Part shown: piece by piece, positions 9,713-17,680 of the stretch
Position numbering within the stretch: position 1 is the first letter of the stretch
Layout: every line of letters begins with the position of its first letter
Source of the DNA: Haloplanus salinus
GTDB lineage: Archaea > Halobacteriota > Halobacteria > Halobacteriales > Haloferacaceae
DNA: 64,000 nt
Reading direction: 5' to 3'
Assembly (NCBI RefSeq): GCF_003336245.1
Contig: NZ_QPHM01000001.1
Coordinates: 2,422,113 to 2,486,112, forward strand
The notes under the pieces: generated by a model
Told to the model about the DNA's origin: nothing
What the model saw: only the letters and a program-made list of their open reading frames with translations
The model's database searches: none
Position numbers and translations under genes: made by a program

Positions 9713-10954
9713 ATGAAGACGCTCGCGTTCGACGGTTGCATGGGAGCGAGCGGCGACATGGTGTGTGCGGCGCTCGTCGCCGCCGGCGCCGACCCCGCCG
9801 TCCTCTCCCCCGTCGAGGACGCCCTCGACGTGCGCTACGCCGTCGGCTCGACGATCAAAGTCGGCATCGCGGCGACGACCGTCGACGTGGTGCTGAACGA
9901 GGGGGACGAGGACCACTCGCACAGTCACGATCACGACCACACTCACGCCGAGGGCCACGGTCCCAACCGAACCTACGCCGAGGTCGTCGCCCTCGTCGAG
10001 GGTCTCGACCTCCCCGCCGAGGTCGAACGCGACGCCCTCGCCGTCTTCCGCCACCTCGGGGAGGCGGAGGCGGCGGTCCACGGCACCGACCTCGACGACA
10101 CGCACTTCCACGAGGTGGGCGCCGACGACGCCATCGCGGACGTGGTCGGGGCCTGCCTCCTCCTCGCGGATCTCGACGTGGAGCGCGTCGTGACGACGCC
10201 GGTGTCGGCCGGCGGCGGCACGGTCACGATGAGCCACGGCACCTACCCTGTCCCCGCGCCCGCAGTCGCCGAAATCGCGGCCGACGCCGACTGGTCGCTC
10301 CGTGGCGGCCCGGTCGACCGCGAACTCCTGACGCCGACGGGGGCGGCCCTCCTCGCCGAACTCGCCGACGGCGTCGAACGGCTCCCCGCCCTCGACGTCG
10401 ACGCCGTCGGCTACGGCGCCGGCGACGCCAACCTTCCCGACCGCCCGAACGCCCTTCATGCCCTCGTCGGCGACGGTGGCGGCGGCCTGCGACGCGAGGC
10501 CATCTCCGTCCTGGAGACGACCGTCGACGACGTGACCCCCGAGGTGCTGGGGAGCTTACAGGAGACGCTCGCGGCGGTGGGCGCCCGTGACGTGTCCATC
10601 GTGCCGACGACGATGAAGAAGTCGCGGCCGGGTCACCTCGTGAAGGTGGTCGTCGACCCCGCGGACGCGGGCGCCGTCGCCCGCCGCCTCGCCGAGGAGA
10701 CGGGGACGCTCGGCGTACGCGAGGGGAGTGCCCGCCACCGCTGGGTCGCGGACCGGGCGTTCGAGACGGCGACGCTGACGGTCGAGGGTGAGACGTACGA
10801 CGTGGCAGTCAAGGTTGGCAGCGACGCCGACGGCACCGTCTTCGACGTGAGCGCGGAGTACGACGACGCGCTGGCGGTCGCCAACGAGACCGACCTCCCG
10901 GTGCGCGAGGTGTTGCGGCGGGCGGAGGCGGCCGTTGCCGACGGCTCGGAGTGA
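9713..10954 (+). CDS. larC: LarC-type nickel insertion protein (nickel-pincer cofactor synthesis)
   Basis: The 413-residue protein begins MKTLAFDGCMGASGDMV, the signature of the LarC family, and continues with FHEVGADDAIADVVG and TPTGAALLAELAD. LarC is a CTP-dependent nickel cyclometallase that installs Ni in the pincer cofactor of LarA-type racemases/epimerases. A histidine-rich stretch (residues 68-82, DHSHSHDHDHTH) probably binds or stores nickel. No larA, larB or larE lies in the window, so partners must be elsewhere. It is divergent from cdc48 with 183 bases between them. Confidence 0.9.
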   Translation: MKTLAFDGCMGASGDMVCAALVAAGADPAVLSPVEDALDVRYAVGSTIKVGIAATTVDVVLNEGDEDHSHSHDHDHTHAEGHGPNRTYAEVVALVEGLDLPAEVERDALAVFRHLGEAEAAVHGTDLDDTHFHEVGADDAIADVVGACLLLADLDVERVVTTPVSAGGGTVTMSHGTYPVPAPAVAEIAADADWSLRGGPVDRELLTPTGAALLAELADGVERLPALDVDAVGYGAGDANLPDRPNALHALVGDGGGGLRREAISVLETTVDDVTPEVLGSLQETLAAVGARDVSIVPTTMKKSRPGHLVKVVVDPADAGAVARRLAEETGTLGVREGSARHRWVADRAFETATLTVEGETYDVAVKVGSDADGTVFDVSAEYDDALAVANETDLPVREVLRRAEAAVADGSE

Positions 10955-10985
10955 CGGGCTCGTACCCCGGCACCGAGGCGTGCCC

Positions 10986-11136
10986 ATGGATCGCGAGCGC
11001 TACGCCTCGGGTACCGAGTGGGAGTCGGCGGTCGGTTACTCTAGGGCCGTCCGGACCGGCGACGACGATGGTGCAGGTCGAGCGACTGATCGATCCCGAG
11101 ATGCTCGTCGAGGTGGAGGCCGTCGCGCGGGATTAG
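10986..11136 (+). pseudogene. RidA/YjgF family remnant with internal deletion
   Basis: From ATG 10986 the first 25 codons read MDRERYASGTEWESAVGYSR then AVRTG, the N-terminus of a RidA-family enamine/imine deaminase. After about base 11056 the C-terminal end of the same family, PATTMVQVERLIDPEMLVEV then EAVARD and stop (11134-11136), appears in another frame. The family is about 125 residues; only about 50 codons remain and the two parts are out of frame. Both edges read through the same string CCGGCGACGAC (11056-11066), suggesting deletion between short repeats. The stop overlaps that of the next gene on the opposite strand. Confidence 0.75.
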
Positions 11137-11855
11137 CTTCGGTGTTCGTCCAGCGCTTCCTCGACGGTGAGGTCGCCGGCGGCGACCCGGCGGGCCAGCC
11201 CCTCGTCGATGGTGCGGTCGTCGCTCGACAGCTGTCGGGAGCGGTCCTTGATCCGCTGGAGTTCACCCGCCGTGGGGTCGACCTCGCGGGAGTCGATCCG
11301 GTCCCCCTCTAGCCGGGCGATGTTGACCGCGGCGAGCACGTCGCCCATCCCCCGCGCGCCGGTGCCGAGGTAGGGTGTCGTCCCCGTCTCGTCGACGAGT
11401 TCGACCGTCACGTCGTCGAGGTCGTTCACCAGTCGAGCGCCTTGGAGGCGCGCACCGTCGCCGATCCGGACGATCGGATCGACGGCGTCGGCCACCTCCC
11501 GGCGAACCGTCTCCACGGCGTCGCCGAGCGGCACTTGGAACGCGGCGACGACCGTCTCGCCGGCGAGGACGGCGATGCCCGGTCGGACCCCGGGGTCGAC
11601 GCCGACGACCGTCCGCCCCCCGCCGCTGCGGAGATGAGCGAGCGCCTCGTCGACGGCGCGGCGGGCGTCGGCCGCGGTCGCAGTGACGCGCTCGGCGTCC
11701 CCGGCCACGTCGTCGTCCGGGGCAGCGATCACGACCGACGCCGCCTCGGGGAGGTCGTCGCCGGATTCGACGGTGGTGAAAGCCACGCCGCGGTCCCGGA
11801 GTAGCGCGACGACTTCGTGGTACAGTTCGAAATCGGCGGTGGCGACGACGATCAC
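11133..11855 (-). CDS. RNase H-fold (RuvX/YqgF-like) protein of unknown function
   Basis: From GTG 11855 the protein has 240 residues. An N-terminal domain (1 to about 75, MIVVATADFELYHEVVALL) is followed by an RNase H-like core: VVGVDPGVRPGIAVL (first acidic residue), VELVDETGTTP (resembling the VDERLTT strand of YqgF/RuvX) and GDVLAAVNIARLEG (final Asp helix). The C-terminus carries a helical segment ending EEALDEHRS. Three acidic positions in this order suggest a metal-dependent nuclease or resolvase fold. It is divergent from radB, separated by 117 bases. No named family is certain; function is inferred. Confidence 0.7.
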   Translation of the reverse strand: MIVVATADFELYHEVVALLRDRGVAFTTVESGDDLPEAASVVIAAPDDDVAGDAERVTATAADARRAVDEALAHLRSGGGRTVVGVDPGVRPGIAVLAGETVVAAFQVPLGDAVETVRREVADAVDPIVRIGDGARLQGARLVNDLDDVTVELVDETGTTPYLGTGARGMGDVLAAVNIARLEGDRIDSREVDPTAGELQRIKDRSRQLSSDDRTIDEGLARRVAAGDLTVEEALDEHRS

Positions 11856-11972
11856 GGCCCGCGTTGGCCCCCGGAGGGGTAAAACGTGTCGTGCGTGAGA
11901 CGTCGGGCGACGGCGGGCGGAACGCCGACCGCCGTGTCGAGGGTTTATGATCCACACCGACCGAGAGGGAGT

Positions 11973-12692
11973 GTGTCCGAGCCAGAGCCAGTGCCCACCG
12001 GCTGTCCCCCGCTCGACGACCTGCTCGGCGGCGGCTTCGAGCGCGGCACCGTCACGCAGGTGTACGGCCCGCCCGCCGCCGGGAAGACGAACCTCGCGCT
12101 CTCGGCGGCGGTACAGGTCGCCGCCGGCGGGGGGACGGCGGTGTACGTCGATACGGAAGGGCTCTCGGTCGACCGGTTCCGCCAACTCGCGGCGGCCGAG
12201 GAGCGGCGGCCGACGGCCGACGACGCGGACGACCTGGAGGCGATCACCTCCCGTATCGTCGTCAGCGAGGCTCACGACTTCGCCGAACAGGAGGAGGCGG
12301 TTCGCGACGCCGCCGACTTCGCACCGCGGGCGGAGCTGATCGTCCTCGACAGCGCGACGGGCTTCTACCGCCTCGAACGTCACGACGACGACGAGGGCGA
12401 GACGCTCCGTCGGGTCGGCCGACAGGTGACGCATCTCCTCTCGCTCGCCCGGAAACACGACCTCGCGGCGGTGGTGACGAATCAGGTGTTCACCGATCCC
12501 GACGGCGACCGGTCGCGGGCGCTCGGGGGCCACACCCTGGATCACTGGACCGGGACGGTCCTGCGGTTGGACCGGTTCCGTGGTGGCAATCGGCGGGCGA
12601 CGCTGGAGAAACATCGGTCGAAAGCAGCCGGCGAGACGGCGACGTTCAGTATCACCGGCGAGGGGCTGGCCGCGGGCGAGAAGACGCTATAG
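11973..12692 (+). CDS. radB: DNA repair and recombination protein RadB
   Basis: The 239-residue RecA-fold protein has Walker A GPPAAGKTNLAL, a Walker B-like LIVLDSA and the L2-region sequence typical of RadB, with PTGCPPLDDLLGGGFERGTV at the start. RadB is a RadA paralogue lacking the N-terminal HhH domain and acts as a recombination mediator in haloarchaea. I chose the GTG at 11973 because the upstream TATA-like TTTATGA (11943-11949) lies about 27 bases before it, a leaderless arrangement. Its stop overlaps that of the convergent CBS gene by six bases. Confidence 0.92.
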   Translation: MSEPEPVPTGCPPLDDLLGGGFERGTVTQVYGPPAAGKTNLALSAAVQVAAGGGTAVYVDTEGLSVDRFRQLAAAEERRPTADDADDLEAITSRIVVSEAHDFAEQEEAVRDAADFAPRAELIVLDSATGFYRLERHDDDEGETLRRVGRQVTHLLSLARKHDLAAVVTNQVFTDPDGDRSRALGGHTLDHWTGTVLRLDRFRGGNRRATLEKHRSKAAGETATFSITGEGLAAGEKTL

Positions 12693-13829
12693 CTCGCCGA
12701 GCTTCCGCAGGAGCTGGCCCCGGTACTGCTCGTCGGCGATGAGCCCCTTCAGTTCGAGAACGTTGCGTTCGAGCGTGTCGGCGGCGATGTTGAACGCGTG
12801 GTCGGCGCCGTAGCCCTCGCCGGAGCCGGCGACTTGGCCGCGGTTCGTCCGCAGGCGGATCTGACACTGGATCAGCGGGGTGCCACGGAGCTTCTCCTTG
12901 TGTTCGTGAAAGCGGACGTGGGCGTGGTGGACCTGCATCTCCTGGTACTTGTCGGCCACCTCGGTGATGCCTCGGACGATCTCCTCCCGGCTGATGGTGT
13001 CCAGCAGGGCGACGTTGGTGATCTGGACGTCCATCTGCCCCTCCTCGGTGAAGGTGAGGGCACGGAGCACGTCGGTCTTGGTGAGAACGCCCCCGACCCG
13101 GTCCTCGTCCCCCTCGTCCGTGACGACGAGCCCCGAGACATCGTTGTCGAGCATCTGCCGGACCGCCTCCTCGACGGTCGCGTCGTCGTCAGTCGTCAGC
13201 ACTGGACTGGTCATCAGATCGTAGACGGGGAGATCGAGCATCCGATCGATGTCGCCGCGGCGGTCGCCCCGACCCTGCCGGTCGGCGTCGCGGACGACGA
13301 ACTCGACGATGTCGTGGGTCGTGAGGACGCCGACGAGCGTGTCGTCCTCGTCGACGACGGGAAGTCGGGAGATGCCGTGTTCGCGCAGCCGGTTGATCGC
13401 CTGTCCGACGTGGGCCTTCTCGCGGATAGTTACCACGTCCGCCGTCTCGATCTGTTCGACGGTCAGCGCGTCGAGGCTGTCGAGGACGGCCTCCAAGATG
13501 GCGTCGGCCGTGATGATCCCCCAGAGTCGCTCACCCTCGTAGACGGGTGCGACCTTGGTGTTCCCCTCGACGAGGACGCGGGCCACCTCGCGAACGTCCT
13601 CCGTGCGGTCGACGCGCGGCGCGGACTTCATCAGCACGCCGGCTTTCGTGCCGTCTTCGATCCGCGAGCGAACCAGGTCGCGCTCACCGACAACGCCGGC
13701 GTACTCCCCGTCGCGCGTAACGATGAGGCCCTTGGGGTTCTCGCGGTCGAAAATAGAGCGGACCTTCCCCAGCCGCTCGTCCGCGTCGACTTCGATGTAC
13801 TCGGAGGTCGCAATCTCGGCGATATCCAT
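12687..13829 (-). CDS. Four-CBS-domain protein with hibernation-factor-like (S30AE) C-terminal tail
   Basis: The 380-residue protein (ATG 13829, MDIAEIATSEYIEV) contains four consecutive CBS repeats, for example VGQAINRLREHGISRLPVVD and LMTSPVLTTDDDATVEEAV. Residues from about 280 to the end form an extra domain with KYQEMQVHHAHVRFHEHKEK, QCQIRLRTNRGQV and DHAFNIAADTLERNVLELKG, resembling the HPF/S30AE fold of ribosome hibernation factors. CBS domains bind adenylates, so an energy-sensing ribosome-associated role is plausible. Four-CBS proteins have been reported on dormant archaeal ribosomes (from memory). The domain assignment of the tail is by pattern only. Confidence 0.8.
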   Translation of the reverse strand: MDIAEIATSEYIEVDADERLGKVRSIFDRENPKGLIVTRDGEYAGVVGERDLVRSRIEDGTKAGVLMKSAPRVDRTEDVREVARVLVEGNTKVAPVYEGERLWGIITADAILEAVLDSLDALTVEQIETADVVTIREKAHVGQAINRLREHGISRLPVVDEDDTLVGVLTTHDIVEFVVRDADRQGRGDRRGDIDRMLDLPVYDLMTSPVLTTDDDATVEEAVRQMLDNDVSGLVVTDEGDEDRVGGVLTKTDVLRALTFTEEGQMDVQITNVALLDTISREEIVRGITEVADKYQEMQVHHAHVRFHEHKEKLRGTPLIQCQIRLRTNRGQVAGSGEGYGADHAFNIAADTLERNVLELKGLIADEQYRGQLLRKLGEL

Positions 13830-14176
13830 AGCTACAGGGAGTTCACCCGATGGCTTCAAAGTTGTTTCTTCACCGCCGTCGTCGTGCGAAGGCGTGACAG
13901 CTGCCCGACGACGGTCGCACGGAGGGCGACGCGCTCGCGTCGGAACGGTCGGCGCCACGTGACGAACCGGCCGTCGCGCAACCGACCGCGTCACTCGGTC
14001 CAGCCCGTCACGTGGGGCGAACTCGCGATGAGTCCGTCGACGCCACGCCGCGAGAGAGCCCACGCGTTGACCGCGAGTCCCGGGCGACGACGCCGGTCAG
14101 CGGACACAGCCACGCGTGTGTCCGAACGCGCAGTCGAGCGCCGTCGCTCCGCTCGTCGTTGCGAGGGGTCCGAAAA
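13830..14176. other. Intergenic stretch, no gene seen
   Basis: These 347 bases hold the promoter of the CBS gene (an AT-rich patch, TTCAAAGTTGTTTCTTC, at 13856-13872) and then GC-rich DNA without a convincing reading frame, repeat or RNA structure. Frames that cross it also run antisense through tRNA-Val and look like chance frames of GC-rich DNA. Confidence 0.6.
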
Positions 14177-14251
14177 TGGGTTGGGGCAGATTTGAACTGC
14201 CGGCCTCCTCCATGTCAAGGAGGTGTCATAACCAGACTAGACCACCAACCC
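14177..14251 (-). tRNA. tRNA-Val (GAC)
   Basis: The reverse strand folds as a full cloverleaf: acceptor GGGTTGG with CCAACCC, anticodon stem CCTCC/GGAGG around loop TTGACAT (anticodon GAC, valine), and T arm GGCAGTTCAAATCTGCC. Discriminator base is A; CCA is not encoded. No intron is seen. Confidence 0.97.
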
Positions 14252-14376
14252 CGTCTGGTGCGCATTCGGATGCATACACACGTATCCCGGGCTGGTAATT
14301 GAACCTTTCGAAACGCCGACCCGCGGGGCGATTCCGGGGAAACTACGTGTCCGCCGCCCGACGACAGGTTTAAGAA

Positions 14377-14418
14377 GATGTATAGATTTGTTCATCGTAA
14401 CCCGAACTAATACACTGG
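14377..14418 (+). promoter_or_regulatory. Trp operon upstream region with imperfect dyad
   Basis: Before trpD there is a TATA-like TTTAAG (14370-14375) and an imperfect inverted repeat TGTATAG (14379-14385) / CTAATACA (14407-14414). The string TTGTTCATC-like also occurs twice (14389 and 14420 areas). A regulator binding here to sense tryptophan is plausible but not shown. Confidence 0.35.
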
Positions 14419-14427
14419 TGTTCATCC

Positions 14428-15423
14428 ATGCAGGATTATATCGAACGCGTCACCGACGGTGGGGATCTGACCGGCGAGGAGGCACGGGAGGCGGCCCGTG
14501 CCGTCTTCGAGGAGGCGACCGAAGCACAGATCGGGGCGCTACTGGCGGCGCTCCGGGCGAAGGGCGAAACGGAGACGGAGATCGCGGGCTTCGCACGGGG
14601 GATGCGCGACGCGGCGCGGACCATCGCCCCCGACCGAACGCCGTTGGTCGACACCTGTGGCACCGGCGGCGACGACTACGACACCATCAACGTCTCGACG
14701 ACGAGCGCCATCGTCGCCGCGGGCGCAGGCGTCGCCGTCGCCAAACACGGCAACTACTCCGTCTCCTCCTCCTCGGGGAGCGCGGACGTACTGGAGGTGG
14801 CGGGCGTGAACGTCGAGGCCGAACCGCCGGCGGTCGAGGACGCCATCGAGCGCGACGGCATCGGCTTCATGCTCGCCCCCGTCTTCCACCCGGCGATGAA
14901 GGCGGTCATCGGCCCGCGGAAGGAACTCGGAATGCGGACGGTCTTCAACGTGCTCGGGCCGCTGACCAACCCCGCCGGCGCCGACGCGCAGGTGGTCGGC
15001 GTCTACGATCCCGACCTCGTTCCCGTCCTCGCGCGCGCGCTCGCACAGATGGATATCGGACGGGCGATGGTCGTCCACGGCTCCGGCATGGACGAAATCG
15101 CGCTCCACGACGCGACGACCGTCGCGGAAGTCGACGACGACGCAGTGACGGAGTACACGCTGACGCCGGCGGACCTCGGTTTGGAGGAGGCGCCCATCGA
15201 GGCGGTCGCCGGTGGCGACCCCGAGGAGAACGCGGCCGACCTCCGTGGCGTCGTCGCGGGCGAGGTGACCGGCGCGAAACGCGACCTCATCCTCGCGAAC
15301 GCGGGCGCCGCCATCTACGTCGCGGGCGCGGCCGACGACCTCCAGTCGGGCGTCGCCGCCGCCCGCGAGGCCATCGACTCCGGCACCGCTGCCACCAAAC
15401 TCGACGACTTGCGGGGTGTCTGA
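14428..15423 (+). CDS. trpD: Anthranilate phosphoribosyltransferase
   Basis: TrpD joins anthranilate and PRPP to make phosphoribosylanthranilate, the second committed step of tryptophan synthesis. The 331-residue protein has the PRPP/metal motif DTCGTGGD at residues 75-82, INVSTTSA, KHGNYSVSS, and NVLGPLTNPA. It is first in a tightly packed trpDFEG operon; its TGA shares one base with the trpF ATG. Confidence 0.96.
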   Translation: MQDYIERVTDGGDLTGEEAREAARAVFEEATEAQIGALLAALRAKGETETEIAGFARGMRDAARTIAPDRTPLVDTCGTGGDDYDTINVSTTSAIVAAGAGVAVAKHGNYSVSSSSGSADVLEVAGVNVEAEPPAVEDAIERDGIGFMLAPVFHPAMKAVIGPRKELGMRTVFNVLGPLTNPAGADAQVVGVYDPDLVPVLARALAQMDIGRAMVVHGSGMDEIALHDATTVAEVDDDAVTEYTLTPADLGLEEAPIEAVAGGDPEENAADLRGVVAGEVTGAKRDLILANAGAAIYVAGAADDLQSGVAAAREAIDSGTAATKLDDLRGV

Positions 15424-16064
15424 TGGTCCGGTCGAAGATCTGTGGCGTGACGAGCGAGGCGGACCTCCGGGCGGTGGCCGAGTCGGGCGCCGACGCCGTC
15501 GGCATCATTACCGACGTGTCGGTCGACACGCCCCGGGAGGTCCCCCCCGAGCGTGCCGCGGAGCTCGTCGCCGCCGCGCCGCCATTTCTCTCCACGGTGC
15601 TGGTGTCGATGCCCGAGACACCGACGCGGGCGGTCGAACTCGCGGGCGCCGTCGCCCCGGACGCCATCCAGTTGCACGGCACGTTCGACGACGAGGACGT
15701 CCGGTACGTCCGCCGTGAGGCGCGCGCGAACGTGATCACCGCCGTCGACGCGGCCGACCCCGACCGGGTTCGCAGCTACGACGGCGTCGCCGACGCCATC
15801 CTGCTCGACTCGACGACCGAGGGCGGCGCGGGCGGCACGGGGGAGACCCACGACTGGGAGGCGGCGCGTGCCCTCGTCGACGACTGCACCACCCCGGTCG
15901 TCCTCGCCGGCGGGCTAACTCCCGAGAACGTCGCCGACGCGGTGCGGACGGTCGACCCCTACGCCGTCGACGTCTCCAGCGGCGTCGAGCGGGCCGGCGG
16001 TGAAAAGGACCACGACGCGGTCGCGTCGTTCGTTCGCAAGGCGTCGCTGGAGGTGTCGGCGTGA
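15423..16064 (+). CDS. trpF: Phosphoribosylanthranilate isomerase
   Basis: The 213-residue (beta/alpha)8 protein begins MVRSKICGVTSEADLRAVAE, with the catalytic cysteine in KICG. It ends with the phosphate-binding LAGGLTPENV and VDVSSGVE motifs; the acid catalyst is expected in the LLDS segment. It carries out the Amadori rearrangement of phosphoribosylanthranilate. Start ATG overlaps the trpD stop by one base, and its stop overlaps the trpE GTG by four. Confidence 0.95.
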   Translation: MVRSKICGVTSEADLRAVAESGADAVGIITDVSVDTPREVPPERAAELVAAAPPFLSTVLVSMPETPTRAVELAGAVAPDAIQLHGTFDDEDVRYVRREARANVITAVDAADPDRVRSYDGVADAILLDSTTEGGAGGTGETHDWEAARALVDDCTTPVVLAGGLTPENVADAVRTVDPYAVDVSSGVERAGGEKDHDAVASFVRKASLEVSA

Positions 16065-17680
16065 CCCCGGATCGCGACCGTCCCGCCTTCGCCGACCTGT
16101 TCGACGGTGACGGTCCCGTCGTTGCCCACCTCGCCATCACGCTCGACGCCGATTCGACGCCGCTCTCGGCGTACGCCGCCCTCGACGACCGCAGCGACTA
16201 CGGTTTCCTACTGGAGAGCGCGGAGAAGACGCCCTCCAGCGATCCCGAGGGCGCGTTCACCGCCGACGGCGGGGGTACGGACCGCCACGCCCGCTTCTCC
16301 TTCGTCGGCTACGACCCCGACGCCGTCGTCTCGGTGACGGGACGCGAGGTGACCGTCGAGTCCCTCGGCGGCTCCGCCGCGGAACTCGTGGCCGAGACGG
16401 CCGGCCTCGACGGCGACGGGGACGTCCTAGACGCCCTCCGCACGGCGCTCCCGGATCTCGAACGGGTGGGATTCCCCGACGTCGACCGACAGCACCTCGA
16501 CGGCGGCCTCGTCGGTTTCCTCGCTTACGACGCCGTCTACGACCTGTGGCTCGACGAGGTCGGGGTGGAACGTCCCGACCCCATCGTCCCCGACGCGGAG
16601 TTCGTCCTGACGACCCGGACGCTCGCCTTCGATCACGCCGAGAACGTCGTCAAGCTGGTCTGTACGCCCGTCGTCGCCGCCGACGACGACCCCGGCGCGA
16701 CGTACGACGCTCTCCTCGACGAGGCGCGGGACGTGGAGCGGACGCTCGCCGAGGCTGGCGACCCGGCGACGGGCGGGTTCGTCCGCGAGGGCGAGACGAC
16801 CGCCCCCCGCGAGGAGTACGAGGACGCGGTGCGGGCGGCGAAAGAACACGTCCTCGACGGCGACATCTACCAAGGCGTCGTCTCGCGGAAGCGCGAGTTG
16901 ACGGGCGATATCGATCCGCTCGGACTCTACGAGTCGTTACGCGCGGTCAACCCCTCGCCGTACATGTACCTCCTGCGCCACGGCGACCGCTCCATCGTCG
17001 GCGCGAGCCCCGAGACGCTGGTGTCAGTCGGGGGCGAGCGCGTCGTCTCGAACCCCATCGCCGGCACTTGCCCGCGCGGAACGAGTCCCGTCGAGGACCG
17101 CCGGCTCGCCGGCGAGATGCTCGCCGACGGGAAAGAACGCGCGGAACACACGATGCTCGTCGACCTGGCGCGCAACGACGTGCGGCGGGTGTCCGATCCC
17201 GGTTCCGTCCGCGTCGAGGAGTTCATGAACGTGTTGAAATACTCTCACGTCCAGCACATCGAGTCGACGGTGACGGGGCGGCTGGCGACGGACGCGACCC
17301 CCGGCGCGGGGGGCGACCGGTCGCCGCCGTTCGACGCCTTCGACGCCACGCGTGCGACTTTCCCGGCGGGGACGCTCACCGGCGCGCCGAAGGTACGGGC
17401 CATGGAGGTCATCGACCGACTGGAGCGGGATCCGCGGGGCGTCTACGGCGGTGGCGTCGGCTACTACTCGTGGTCGGGCGACGCCGAGTTCGCCATCGTC
17501 ATTCGGACGGCGACGGTGGAAGCCGGCGATCCCGACCGTATCACGGTACAGGCGGGTGCGGGCATCGTCGCCGACAGCGACCCCGCGAGCGAGTACGAGG
17601 AGACCGAACAGAAGATGGGTGGCGTCCTCGACGCCATCGAGCGCATCGAGACGACGCCCGAACCGGAGGCCCGCCGATGA
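16061..17680 (+). CDS. trpE: Anthranilate synthase component I
   Basis: The 539-residue chorismate-binding subunit makes anthranilate with ammonia delivered by TrpG. The C-terminal catalytic domain shows DGDIYQGVVSRK, NPSPYMYLL, SPETLVSVGG, IAGTCPRG, LVDLARNDV, FPAGTLTGAPKVRAME and GGGVGYYSW. The N-terminal region has the chorismate-synthase-I N-domain, which usually carries tryptophan feedback binding. GTG start at 16061 overlaps trpF by four bases; the stop overlaps the trpG ATG by four. Confidence 0.96.
   Translation: MTPDRDRPAFADLFDGDGPVVAHLAITLDADSTPLSAYAALDDRSDYGFLLESAEKTPSSDPEGAFTADGGGTDRHARFSFVGYDPDAVVSVTGREVTVESLGGSAAELVAETAGLDGDGDVLDALRTALPDLERVGFPDVDRQHLDGGLVGFLAYDAVYDLWLDEVGVERPDPIVPDAEFVLTTRTLAFDHAENVVKLVCTPVVAADDDPGATYDALLDEARDVERTLAEAGDPATGGFVREGETTAPREEYEDAVRAAKEHVLDGDIYQGVVSRKRELTGDIDPLGLYESLRAVNPSPYMYLLRHGDRSIVGASPETLVSVGGERVVSNPIAGTCPRGTSPVEDRRLAGEMLADGKERAEHTMLVDLARNDVRRVSDPGSVRVEEFMNVLKYSHVQHIESTVTGRLATDATPGAGGDRSPPFDAFDATRATFPAGTLTGAPKVRAMEVIDRLERDPRGVYGGGVGYYSWSGDAEFAIVIRTATVEAGDPDRITVQAGAGIVADSDPASEYEETEQKMGGVLDAIERIETTPEPEARR

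Noticed and set aside
12798-14195. Plus-strand frame of 465 codons opposite the CBS gene
   Set aside because: Antisense to the four-CBS protein and running through tRNA-Val; no recognisable domain.
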